Assembly (NCBI GenBank): GCA_021296435.1
Contig: JAGWAK010000049.1
Coordinates: forward strand, 1 to 9,641
Direction: 5' to 3'
DNA from: Acidimicrobiia bacterium
GTDB lineage: Bacteria; Actinomycetota; Acidimicrobiia; Acidimicrobiales; CATQHL01
Length of the DNA: 9,641 nt
Shown piece by piece: positions 1 through 6,204 of the stretch (position 1 is its first letter; the number at the start of each line of letters is the position of its first letter). Made by a program: the position numbers and the translations under genes. The notes beneath the pieces are model-generated. The model made no database searches and was not told the origin of the DNA. It was given only the letters and a program-made list of their open reading frames with translations.

Positions 1-3
1 GAG

Positions 4-77
4 TGGAGGTGAGCGGACTCGAACCGCCGACCTCTTCGTTGCGAACGAAGCGCTCTAGCCAGCTGAGCTACACCCCC
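4..77 (-). tRNA. tRNA-Ala (anticodon CGC)
   Basis: Read on the minus strand this folds as a complete 74-nt cloverleaf. The acceptor stem GGGGGTG pairs with CACCTCC, the D stem is GCTC/GAGC, and the anticodon stem CTTCG/CGAAG closes a TTCGCAA loop, giving anticodon CGC (reads GCG, alanine). The T stem GGCGG/CCGCT closes the loop TTCGAGT. The acceptor stem contains the G3:U70 wobble pair, the main identity element for alanyl-tRNA synthetase, which independently supports alanine. The discriminator base is A. The bases after it are CTC, so the CCA end is not encoded and must be added by the CCA-adding enzyme. Confidence 0.97.
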
Positions 78-90
78 GAACGGGGTACGG

Positions 91-96
91 AGTTTA
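91..96 (-). promoter_or_regulatory. Probable -10 box of the tRNA-Ala gene
   Basis: The minus strand carries TAAACT 13 bases before the mature 5' end of the tRNA. This fits the TANNNT -10 pattern. A transcript starting about seven bases downstream would leave a short leader for RNase P to remove. No convincing -35 box is visible 16-18 bases upstream. Confidence 0.45.
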
Positions 97-125
97 CCGG
101 AGGAGGCGGTCGTCGCTGCGCTGGG

Positions 126-153
126 TTGGCCCCGGTCGCACCACCCCTAGCCT
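126..153 (+). promoter_or_regulatory. Probable leaderless promoter of the 66-aa membrane protein gene
   Basis: TTGGCC (126-131, 4 of 6 to TTGACA) is followed after 16 bases by TAGCCT (148-153, TANNNT). The GTG start at 161 lies seven bases after the -10 box, so transcription would begin at or next to the start codon. No Shine-Dalgarno sequence precedes the GTG, which agrees with leaderless translation. Confidence 0.45.
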
Positions 154-160
154 CCTGCGG

Positions 161-361
161 GTGCGCCGCATTCCCGATCTCTGGTGGAACGTGTTCGGCT
201 ACAGCCTCTGGGCCATCGGGTGCCTGCTGTTCGCGGTGGCTGCGGCTCGTGCCGGGGATCCGGTGTCGCTGATCGCCGGTCTGCTCTTCCTTGTCGGGGT
301 GCTCGTCGTGATCGGACCGATGGTGCGCGCCTCACGCAGCCACGAACGCACGGGCGACTAA
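161..361 (+). CDS. Small two-helix membrane protein of unknown function
   Basis: This encodes a 66-aa protein starting with GTG. I do not recognise a named family. A short amphipathic start rich in Trp and Arg (about residues 2-10) precedes two hydrophobic stretches at about residues 11-29 and 34-53, separated by a short ARAGDP turn. The tail (residues 56-66) is charged and hydrophilic. This is the profile of a helical-hairpin inner-membrane protein. The GTG is favoured over other starts because a TANNNT box lies seven bases upstream and the first helix is kept whole. It converges with the SepX-like gene and shares a hairpin with it at 373-389. The hydrophobic pattern is what supports it as a gene. 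The overlapping frames here give Arg/Gly/Pro-rich translations typical of shadow frames. Confidence 0.7.
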   Translation: MRRIPDLWWNVFGYSLWAIGCLLFAVAAARAGDPVSLIAGLLFLVGVLVVIGPMVRASRSHERTGD

Positions 362-372
362 CCGCAGCAGAA

Positions 373-389
373 CGCCGCGCACCGCGGCG
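373..389. terminator. Terminator-like hairpin between convergent genes
   Basis: CGCCGCG and CGCGGCG form a perfect 7-bp stem with a 3-base CAC loop. It lies 11 bases after the stop of the 66-aa gene and 24 bases past the stop of the SepX-like gene on the other strand, so it could serve both. There is no T-tract on either side. It could be a U-tract-independent terminator or only an RNA end-protecting structure. Confidence 0.45.
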
Positions 390-413
390 CTCGGGAGATG
401 CGCTGAGGCCGGG

Positions 414-962
414 TCAGTGCCGGCCGCGAGAGCCGGCGATGAAGGTGACCGCCGCTTCCTCCGCCGGGGACTCCGGGCGACCCCTGCGGGGATCCGCAGC
501 CATCCTGGCCGAGGCGATGTCGGTGACCTTGGCGTGACGCTCCAGGATGCGCCGCTGCCGGCTGGCCAGAGCCCCGACGTATCCCACGAGCAGGATGTCG
601 ACGAGTACGTGAACCGCGATCATGGCCCCGCCCGCGATGAGGGCCGCCACCAGCGTCACGATGGCGAGGAACATGAGACCGATGAGGATGTTGATGCGGC
701 GCAGGCGAGCCCGCTCGCGCTGGCGCCGGACCAGGGCCTCCCGATCCACGCCGAGGCCCGGCAGGACAAGGCCGGGGCGGGGCGGCGGGACGAGCTGTAC
801 GACACTGGTGAGCGGGACCAAGTTCCGGGAGCGAGAAGAACCAGAAGACATGGGCGAATACTTCTGCTCACTCTGATACTGGGAAAGGCGACGTAAAAGC
901 CTTGGCGCTAGTACGGCCAACCACAAAGCTGCGAGAATCAGGATTGTCATGAGAGTAGGCAC
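414..962 (-). CDS. sepX: SepX/GlpR-like septation membrane protein (probable)
   Basis: This is a 182-aa membrane protein starting with GTG. An N-terminal helix (about residues 4-20) is followed by a basic stretch (LLRRL), a Pro/Ser-rich linker (about 35-72), a highly basic segment with RRQRERARLRR (79-89), and then a helical hairpin at about 92-110 and 113-132. A basic C-terminal tail follows. From memory, this order (N-terminal helix with a WxxxLxPxxLRR end, long linker, Arg-rich block, two close helices with H..xD.LL..Y, and RxRR after) matches actinobacterial SepX/GlpR proteins. Those interact with the division machinery and with the gephyrin-like protein Glp. It is shorter in the linker than the forms I recall. 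Its position on the same strand beyond moaC and the moeA-like gene adds support, since Streptomyces sepX is also near glp and moaC. The rimJ gene usual there is missing. The start is set by AGGAG five bases before the GTG. The function is inferred. What is certain is a three-helix protein. Confidence 0.72.
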   Translation of the reverse strand: MPTLMTILILAALWLAVLAPRLLRRLSQYQSEQKYSPMSSGSSRSRNLVPLTSVVQLVPPPRPGLVLPGLGVDREALVRRQRERARLRRINILIGLMFLAIVTLVAALIAGGAMIAVHVLVDILLVGYVGALASRQRRILERHAKVTDIASARMAADPRRGRPESPAEEAAVTFIAGSRGRH

Positions 963-967
963 CGGGT

Positions 968-972
968 CTCCT
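968..972 (-). promoter_or_regulatory. Ribosome binding site that sets the sepX-like start
   Basis: AGGAG on the minus strand sits five bases before GTG 962. An in-frame ATG four codons later (950) has no such site, so GTG 962 is the preferred start. This is one of the few strong Shine-Dalgarno sequences in the window. Confidence 0.7.
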
Positions 973-978
973 ACTACA

Positions 979-984
979 AGTATG
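979..984 (-). promoter_or_regulatory. Candidate extended -10 box close to the sepX-like gene
   Basis: The minus strand reads TGACATACT, an extended -10 form (TGN before CATACT, which matches TATAAT at 4 of 6). It would give a very short leader before the AGGAG site. The -35 region (ACAACT) is poor. This is one of two candidate promoters for the gene; the other lies near 1137-1165. Confidence 0.25.
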
Positions 985-1136
985 TCATTTGACGGATCCG
1001 GAGTTGTGGATATCTCGCTTCTGCTCGTTGCGTCCCGATGTGCGAGGTCGAGAGCGAGGTTCCGGTCCGCGACTCAATGGTTGGCGAGCAGTTTCGAACT
1101 TATCGCCCGACATCAGCGGCCGCGAGGCAACATCCG

Positions 1137-1165
1137 CTACTACGGCGGGAAAACAAGCACGTCAA
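1137..1165 (-). promoter_or_regulatory. Candidate promoter beside the direct repeat
   Basis: On the minus strand TTGACG (1160-1165, 5 of 6 to the -35 consensus) is followed after 17 bases by TAGTAG (1137-1142), which is weak as a -10 box. A transcript would reach the sepX-like gene with a leader of about 165 bases. The first T of TTGACG is the last base of the direct repeat at 1165-1184, which suggests a regulated promoter. Confidence 0.3.
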
Positions 1166-1184
1166 TGGGGATTCGATGGGGATT
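1165..1184. repeat. Tandem 9-bp direct repeat, possible operator
   Basis: The sequence ATGGGGATT occurs at 1165-1173 and again at 1176-1184, so the two copies are 11 bases apart, about one turn of the helix. They would be on the same DNA face, as in activator sites placed directly upstream of a -35 box. On the minus strand they immediately precede TTGACG. Chance cannot be excluded for two copies. Confidence 0.4.
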
Positions 1185-1252
1185 TCTTGGGAGCCGCGAT
1201 TGAATTGCGCTGACGCCGCCGAATTCTGCCGCTACCGGCCGGGTTCAGGCGC

Positions 1253-1738
1253 CTAGCTGGTGTCGCCGCGGCGGTAGGTCCCGGAGCGCCCGCCCGTCTT
1301 CTCCCAGAGGCAGACATCGCTGATGACCATGGAGCGATCGAGCGACTTGCACATGTCGTAGATGGTCAGCGCCGCCACCGTGCAGGCGGTCATGGCCTCC
1401 ATCTCCACGCCGGTGCGGTCCAGCGTCTCGACCTCCGCCTCGACATCGATGTGACTGTCCTCGATGCTGAAGTTGACCAGCACCGAGCCCACCAGCAGCG
1501 GGTGGCAGAGCGGGATGAGATCGGGCGTGCGCTTGGCGGCCTGGATGCCGGCGACCCGGGCGACCGCCAACACGTCACCCTTCCCGATGGCGCCGCGGGC
1601 CACCGCCGAAGCGGTCTCGGAGGTCATGTTCACTCTTGCCCGGGCAATGGCGCGCCGGTGCGTGGGGTCCTTGGCCGAGACGTCCACCATGCGCGCCCGG
1701 CCAAGAGGGTCGAGGTGCGTGAATCCCAGATCGCTCAT
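1253..1738 (-). CDS. moaC: Cyclic pyranopterin monophosphate synthase MoaC
   Basis: MoaC converts the 3',8-cyclo-GTP product of MoaA into cyclic pyranopterin monophosphate, the first stable intermediate of molybdenum cofactor synthesis, in the cytoplasm. At 161 aa the protein has the normal family length. Visible family blocks are MVDVSAK (17-23), GDVLAVARVAGIQAAKRT (54-71), LIPLCHPL (74-81) and DRTGVEMEAMTA (107-118). The catalytic DMCK motif gives D128 and K131, the same numbers as in E. coli MoaC, and K53 and H79 lie in the expected active-site blocks. The ATG at 1738 gives the standard N-terminus. It lies 23 bases after the moaA stop without a clear Shine-Dalgarno sequence, so the two are probably co-transcribed. 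The frame stays open far upstream through moaA, but that extension is a shadow. Confidence 0.97.
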   Translation of the reverse strand: MSDLGFTHLDPLGRARMVDVSAKDPTHRRAIARARVNMTSETASAVARGAIGKGDVLAVARVAGIQAAKRTPDLIPLCHPLLVGSVLVNFSIEDSHIDVEAEVETLDRTGVEMEAMTACTVAALTIYDMCKSLDRSMVISDVCLWEKTGGRSGTYRRGDTS

Positions 1739-1761
1739 CGCGGCGAACCCAGCGGCGGGCC

Positions 1762-2745
<984 letters not shown>

Positions 2746-2751
2746 CACCCA

Positions 2752-2757
2752 AGACTA
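2752..2757 (-). promoter_or_regulatory. Probable leaderless -10 box of moaA
   Basis: TAGTCT on the minus strand occupies positions -12 to -7 relative to ATG 2745, with six bases between. This matches the actinobacterial TANNNT box of leaderless genes, and no Shine-Dalgarno sequence is present. A -35 box is not evident. Confidence 0.5.
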
Positions 2758-2790
2758 CCGGCGCGTCCGGCTGCGGTGCCCATCGCCCCG

Positions 2791-2824
2791 GCAGGCGCGC
2801 CTGCGCCGGCGGCGTCGAGCCGGC
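2791..2824. terminator. GC-rich inverted repeats between the moeA-like gene and moaA
   Basis: The 87-base gap holds a perfect 14-bp palindrome GCAGGCGCGCCTGC (2791-2804) and next to it GCCGGC, eight bases, GCCGGC (2805-2824), which can form a 6-bp hairpin. The latter begins eight bases past the stop of the moeA-like gene. No T-tract follows. The structure could attenuate read-through into moaA, which has its own promoter-like box, but such palindromes are also expected by chance at this GC content. Confidence 0.3.
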
Positions 2825-2832
2825 GGCGGAGG

Positions 2833-4050
2833 TCAGTCCTGGCGGCGCGCCTCGTGCAGGCGAATGAGTTCGACGGCGTCGCCGGTGTCGACTCCGTGCC
2901 CGTCGGGCAGGACCGCCAGGCCGTTGGCGGCTGCCAGGGACGAGAGCTGGTGCGAGCCCTGGCCGCCGGCCGAGCGCACCTCGTAGCGGCCCTGGCAGTA
3001 CGACCAGACCACCCGGGCGAAGTGGATCTTGCCGTCGGGATGGCGGCGCAGCGGGGACGCAGCGGTCGCCTGCACGCGGGGACGGTGCAGTTGTGCGTGA
3101 CCCATCATCCGCCGCAGGGCCGGGCGCGCCAGCAACTCGAAGGACACCATGGAGCTGACCGTGTTCCCCGGAAGGCCGAACACCGGCGTTCCGCCCACCA
3201 GCCCGAAGGCGAAAGGCTTGGCCGGCTTGATGGCCACCTGCATCCAGGACATCTCCCCCATCTCGTCGAGGACCACCTTCACGCAGTCGTAGTCGCCCAT
3301 GCTGACGCCGCCGCTGGTCAAGACGGCGTCGCAGGTGGCGGCGCCACGGGCGATGGTGGCCCTGATGGCCTCCGGGTCGTCGCGCACCAACCCCAGGTCG
3401 ACGCCTTCCAGCCCGACCTCGCGCACCAGGCTGAGCAGCGAGTAGCGGTTGGAGTCGCGCACCTGCCCGAGCGCCAGCGGCTCGGAGCCGTCGACCAGCT
3501 CGTCACCGGTGGAGATGACTCCCACGCGGGGGCGGCGCACAACGCTGATCGCATGGATGCCCAAACCGGCCAGCACGCCCACGTGGGCCGGTTGCAGGAC
3601 CTCGCCCGGCTCGAAGACCACCCTGCCCACCTCGAGGTCCTCGCCCGCCCTGCGGACGTGGTTGCCCACCGGGACGCTGACCTCGGCCACGACCTGGCCG
3701 CCACCGTCGAGCGCCCGGGTGCGCTCCACGATGATCACCGCGTCGGCGCCCGGCGGGATGGGGGCACCGGTCATGATCCGCACCGCCTGGCCCGGCCCCA
3801 CGGCCACATCGGGCGCCCTGCCGGCTGCCAACGTATCCACGACCTCCAGGGTCACCGGGGCCGTCGCGGTGTCCGCCGAGCGCACCGCATAGCCGTCCAT
3901 GGCCGTGTTGTCGAACGCCGGGACCGCCTCGGCGGCGGTGACCGCGCCGGCGGTCACGTGGCCGAGGGCCTCGACCAACCGGAGCGTGACCGTCGGCAGT
4001 TGTGCGCAGCGGTCGACGACGACCTGCTGCGCCTCGGCGAGGGGGATCAC
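2833..4050 (-). CDS. moeA: MoeA/gephyrin-family protein, possibly the divisome protein Glp
   Basis: MoeA inserts molybdate into adenylylated molybdopterin. Actinobacterial paralogues called Glp instead bind FtsZ and the membrane protein GlpR at the septum. This 405-aa protein has the full MoeA architecture: FDNTAMDGYAVR (46-57, with D52 equivalent to E. coli D59), RIMTGAPIPPGADAV (91-105, with T94), STGDEL, a GGVSMGDYD block of the MogA-like domain, and a C-terminal domain IV. Two conserved loops differ from the usual form: KPAKP at 275-279 instead of KPGKP, and LPGNT at 293-297 instead of LPGNP. GTG 4050 is chosen because it gives the normal N-terminus (IPLAEAQ) and overlaps the plsY stop as GTGA, a sign of translational coupling; the longer open frame upstream is shadow sequence. 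With moaA and moaC beside it a cofactor role is possible, while the SepX-like gene beyond them favours Glp. It may do both. The family is certain, the role is not. Confidence 0.93.
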   Translation of the reverse strand: MIPLAEAQQVVVDRCAQLPTVTLRLVEALGHVTAGAVTAAEAVPAFDNTAMDGYAVRSADTATAPVTLEVVDTLAAGRAPDVAVGPGQAVRIMTGAPIPPGADAVIIVERTRALDGGGQVVAEVSVPVGNHVRRAGEDLEVGRVVFEPGEVLQPAHVGVLAGLGIHAISVVRRPRVGVISTGDELVDGSEPLALGQVRDSNRYSLLSLVREVGLEGVDLGLVRDDPEAIRATIARGAATCDAVLTSGGVSMGDYDCVKVVLDEMGEMSWMQVAIKPAKPFAFGLVGGTPVFGLPGNTVSSMVSFELLARPALRRMMGHAQLHRPRVQATAASPLRRHPDGKIHFARVVWSYCQGRYEVRSAGGQGSHQLSSLAAANGLAVLPDGHGVDTGDAVELIRLHEARRQD

Positions 4051-4670
4051 GAAGTCGTGGCCTGCCCGCGCGTGAAGACGTTGGGGAGCCTGGCTTCCTC
4101 TCCCCTGGCGAGACGCACGATGTTGCGCCAGTGCATCGCCACGATCACCAGCGCCACGGCCGCCAGCATCACCGGCTCCCACCACCTCACCGAGCCGAAC
4201 GCCACCTGGATACCGACTCCGACCGGCAGCAGCGGGACCGCCACGAGCGAGCCCACCGACGGGCGTCCCGACCACTTGGTGACGATGAGGAACAGCAGGA
4301 CGGCTCCGAGCGCGGCAAATGACCACATCGCCAGCGACACGCCGCCATAGGTGGCGACGCCCTTGCCACCGCGCAGGCGCCGCGTGAGGGGCGCGATGTG
4401 GCCCAGTACCGCCGCCACGGCGCAGCCCATGGCGACCGGCCGCCCGGCCAGCAGCAACGCCACCAGCGTCGGCGCCAGACCCTTCACCAGATCACCGAGG
4501 AGGACCAGGGCACCCGCACCCCGGCCTGCCACCCGGTACATGTTGGTCGCACCCGGGTTGCGCGAGCCCTCGTTCATGGGGTCGTGGCCCACGAGGCGAC
4601 CAACCAGGTGCGCCGTCGGGAAGGTCCCCAGCAGGTACGCGAGGGGGACCAGCAGCCACCATGCACTCAT
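4047..4670 (-). CDS. plsY: Acyl-phosphate:glycerol-3-phosphate acyltransferase PlsY
   Basis: PlsY is an integral membrane enzyme that moves an acyl group from acyl phosphate to glycerol-3-phosphate, giving lysophosphatidic acid, the first step of phospholipid synthesis. The 207-aa product has the expected length and about seven hydrophobic segments. The conserved loops are present: GSRNPGATNMYR (35-46) for the first motif, GHIAP followed by RLRGGKGVAT with the GGKG turn for the second, and HWRNIVRLARGEE near the C-terminus for the third. ATG 4670 gives the usual start MSAWWLLVPLAYLLGTFP, and a TANNNT box ends seven bases before it, so it is probably leaderless. The stop overlaps the GTG of the moeA-like gene. 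It is the first gene of that minus-strand transcript and diverges from the FmdB-type gene. Confidence 0.95.
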   Translation of the reverse strand: MSAWWLLVPLAYLLGTFPTAHLVGRLVGHDPMNEGSRNPGATNMYRVAGRGAGALVLLGDLVKGLAPTLVALLLAGRPVAMGCAVAAVLGHIAPLTRRLRGGKGVATYGGVSLAMWSFAALGAVLLFLIVTKWSGRPSVGSLVAVPLLPVGVGIQVAFGSVRWWEPVMLAAVALVIVAMHWRNIVRLARGEEARLPNVFTRGQATTS

Positions 4671-4676
4671 GGCGAC

Positions 4677-4706
4677 ATGTTAGATCAGTCGACCCTCCCC
4701 CGTCAC
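4677..4706 (-). promoter_or_regulatory. Leaderless promoter of plsY and the moeA-like gene
   Basis: On the minus strand GTGACG (4701-4706, 4 of 6 to TTGACA) is followed after 18 bases by TAACAT (4677-4682). The -10 box ends six bases before ATG 4670, so the transcript would start at or next to the A of the start codon. There is no Shine-Dalgarno sequence. This is the best formed promoter in the window. Confidence 0.6.
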
Positions 4707-4796
4707 GGGCGATGTGCGCCGGGGCATATCGGGTTTCCCGGTCGCTGCCGGGCCCCGAGGTAGGGCTGCGGGCGTGGCGCCGAGCGGCCGTAGCTA

Positions 4797-4802
4797 TAGG
4801 GT
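4797..4802 (+). promoter_or_regulatory. Candidate -10 box of the fmdB-mtnP genes
   Basis: TAGGGT fits TANNNT and lies within the AT-rich word CTATAGGGTTAG, which stands out in this GC-rich gap. It would give a leader of about 55 bases before ATG 4864. The -35 position (GTGGCG, 4774-4779) is weak. The promoter is divergent from that of plsY about 95 bases away. Confidence 0.4.
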
Positions 4803-4852
4803 TAGCAGCCGGTCCGTGAGTCGTCCCCCCGGCACCCGCTCGGGCATCGAAG

Positions 4853-4859
4853 GCGAGGA
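4853..4859 (+). promoter_or_regulatory. Ribosome binding site that sets the FmdB-type start
   Basis: GCGAGGA lies four bases before ATG 4864. The open frame reaches back to 4714, but the sequence in between is Arg/Gly/Ser-rich and unlike any FmdB protein, whereas ATG 4864 gives the canonical MPTYEY start. Confidence 0.7.
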
Positions 4860-4863
4860 ACAG

Positions 4864-5247
4864 ATGCCCACCTACGAATATCGCTGCCGAACCTGTGACT
4901 CCCGCTTTGAGGTCCAGCAGAGTTTCAGCGAGGACAGCCTGACGCACTGCCCCGGCGCCGCCTCCGAGAGGGGCCCCGCCGCCTGCGTCGCCCCCGGCGA
5001 GGGGGAGGTCCGGAAGGTCTTCAGCGCTCCCTCGATCACCTTCAAGGGCGACGGGTTCTACAAGACCGACAGCCGCTCGGGAGCCACGCGCAGCGCCAAC
5101 GGGAAGAAGTCCGGCGACGACACTTCGACCGGGTCCCCCTCGACCGAATCGCCCAAGGAGACCACCGGCGGGACGAAGGAATCGTCCGGCGACAGCGGCG
5201 GGGAGCCGGCGAGCGACCGAACCCCTGCAGGTGCCACATCGTCGTGA
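4864..5247 (+). CDS. FmdB-type zinc-ribbon protein with disordered tail (Ruc-like)
   Basis: This 127-aa protein starts with MPTYEYRCRTC, the hallmark of the FmdB/CxxC_CXXC_SSSS regulatory family. Cysteines 8 and 11 form the first zinc knuckle. The second pair is C29 and C41, a C-x11-C spacing where the family normally has C-x2-C, so about nine residues (within PGAASERGPAA) are inserted. The block VRKVFSAPSITFKGDGFYKTDSR (49-71) is typical of the family. After about residue 71 the protein is Ser/Thr/Gly/Lys/Glu-rich and low in hydrophobics, so probably disordered. In M. tuberculosis the similar protein Ruc (Rv0991c) is a zinc-containing redox-regulated chaperone with a disordered tail. A similar role in protein protection under oxidation is my inference. 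mtnP follows after 48 bases on the same strand. Confidence 0.9.
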   Translation: MPTYEYRCRTCDSRFEVQQSFSEDSLTHCPGAASERGPAACVAPGEGEVRKVFSAPSITFKGDGFYKTDSRSGATRSANGKKSGDDTSTGSPSTESPKETTGGTKESSGDSGGEPASDRTPAGATSS

Positions 5248-5295
5248 GAGCGCCCGCACCGGCGGCGCCGTGACAGCCACCCCGGCGTCGGCGAC

Positions 5296-6111
5296 ATGAC
5301 CGGCGGCGAGGCGCAAATCGGGATCCTGGGCGGAAGTGGCTTCTACTCCCTGGCTGAGGAGTTGCGCCCTGTCGAGATCGACACGCCCTACGGCCCCCCG
5401 TCGGCCGCGCCGCGGGTTGGCCGCTTCGCCGGTCGCGACGTGGCCTTCCTGGCCCGCCACGGCGAGAACCACGAGTACCCGGCCCACCGGGTGCCCTACC
5501 GGGCGAACCTGTGGGCGCTGCGAGCCGCAGGCGTGGAGACCTTGCTGGCGCCCTTCTCCTGCGGCTCGCTGCAGCCGCACATCGCCCCCGGCGAGTTCGT
5601 GGTCTGTGACCAGATCGTGGACCGCACCCAGGGGCGCCCGCAGACCTACTACGACGGCCCGCACACCCACCACGTGACCTTCGCCGACCCGTACTGCCCG
5701 GCACTGCGGGGCAGCGCGGTCGCCGCCGCCCGGGCCGAGGGAATCAGCGTGCACGACGGCGGCACGGTTGTGGTCATCGAAGGACCGCGCTTCTCGACCC
5801 GCGCCGAGTCGGCCTGGTTCGGCGCCCTCGGCGGCGACGTGGTGAACATGACCCAGATCCCCGAGGCGCCGCTGGCCGCCGAACTGGGCATGTGCTTCGG
5901 TGGCATCGCCCTCGTGACCGACTATGACGCCGGTGTGGCCGGCGACGCCGGCGCAGAACCGGTGACCCACGAGCAGGTCCTGGCCGTCTTCCAGGAGAAC
6001 CTGGCCCGCGTGCGGAACCTCATCGGGCGGCTCGTGGCTGCGCTTCCCGCCGACCCACCCGGTTGCTGCGGCGACCGAGCAGGTCCTCTCCTCCCCACTG
6101 ATCCCGCCTAG
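5296..6111 (+). CDS. mtnP: S-methyl-5'-thioadenosine phosphorylase
   Basis: The enzyme splits methylthioadenosine, a by-product of polyamine and related pathways, with phosphate into adenine and methylthioribose-1-phosphate. The 271-aa product begins with the PNP/MTAP family motif IGILGGSGFY (8-17). It continues with FLARHGENHEYPAHRVPYRANL, the phosphate-binding CGSL block, and DQIVDRT. Further on are GPRFSTRAE and NMTQIPE. The base-binding segment is TDYD (D209 and D211), the aspartate pair of methylthioadenosine phosphorylases, and not the Asn of inosine/guanosine-type PNPs, so a 6-aminopurine substrate is favoured. The C-terminal 20 residues are Pro/Gly-rich and probably flexible. ATG 5296 has only a weak ribosome site, which suggests coupling to the preceding gene. 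Confidence 0.93.
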   Translation: MTGGEAQIGILGGSGFYSLAEELRPVEIDTPYGPPSAAPRVGRFAGRDVAFLARHGENHEYPAHRVPYRANLWALRAAGVETLLAPFSCGSLQPHIAPGEFVVCDQIVDRTQGRPQTYYDGPHTHHVTFADPYCPALRGSAVAAARAEGISVHDGGTVVVIEGPRFSTRAESAWFGALGGDVVNMTQIPEAPLAAELGMCFGGIALVTDYDAGVAGDAGAEPVTHEQVLAVFQENLARVRNLIGRLVAALPADPPGCCGDRAGPLLPTDPA

Positions 6112-6133
6112 CGGCGCCGCGGGCAACCGCCGG

Positions 6134-6139
6134 TAACCT
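6134..6139 (+). promoter_or_regulatory. Candidate -10 box of the SAF-domain gene
   Basis: TAACCT fits TANNNT. A start about eight bases downstream would give a leader of roughly 58 bases to ATG 6205, or would be nearly leaderless at GTG 6148. No clear -35 box is seen. A perfect 10-bp palindrome GCGGCGCCGC (6111-6120) lies just upstream. Confidence 0.4.
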
Positions 6140-6190
6140 GCGCATCAGTGCCGGGATTCCGGCGCGGCTTCCCCCCAACTCCCACCGGCC

Positions 6191-6198
6191 AGAGGAAG
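6191..6198 (+). promoter_or_regulatory. Ribosome binding site that sets the SAF-domain protein start
   Basis: AGAGGAAG lies six bases before ATG 6205. It favours this start over the in-frame GTG at 6148, whose extra 19 residues (FRRGFPPTPTGQRKPA region) show no domain. Confidence 0.65.
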
Positions 6199-6204
6199 CC
6201 CGCC

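Larger units (their letters stand above)
963..1252. other. 290-base intergenic region, AT-richer than its surroundings
   Basis: This gap separates moaC from the sepX-like gene and is visibly lower in GC than the flanking genes. Short open frames on the plus strand (for example 949-1203) have no ribosome binding site and no recognisable protein pattern, so I do not call them genes. The region holds a 9-bp direct repeat (1165-1184), a weak minus-strand promoter next to it, a second promoter-like box near 979, and a TTGACG-N16-TATCTC pair on the plus strand (989-1016) with no gene to drive. It most likely carries the regulation of the sepX-like gene. In Streptomyces rimJ would occupy this place as I recall it; I see no acetyltransferase remnant. 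Confidence 0.6.

Noticed and set aside
1003..1013. TTGTGGATATC, resembling a DnaA box or a small origin element
   Set aside because: It is a single near-match in a short gap, with no cluster of boxes and no dnaA, dnaN or AT-rich unwinding region.
989..1016. Plus-strand promoter-like pair TTGACG-N16-TATCTC
   Set aside because: The -10 box is poor and no credible plus-strand gene or RNA structure follows before moaC, which is on the other strand. Kept only as part of the intergenic description.
5270..5299. A nine-codon GTG frame whose stop overlaps the mtnP ATG (ATGA), as a possible leader peptide
   Set aside because: It has no ribosome binding site and no distinctive codon content. An ATGA overlap with a short frame is easily met by chance.
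4492..6126. A 544-codon minus-strand open frame opposite the FmdB-type gene and mtnP
   Set aside because: Its Gly/Ala/Arg-rich composition without domains and its position antisense to recognised genes mark it as a shadow frame.
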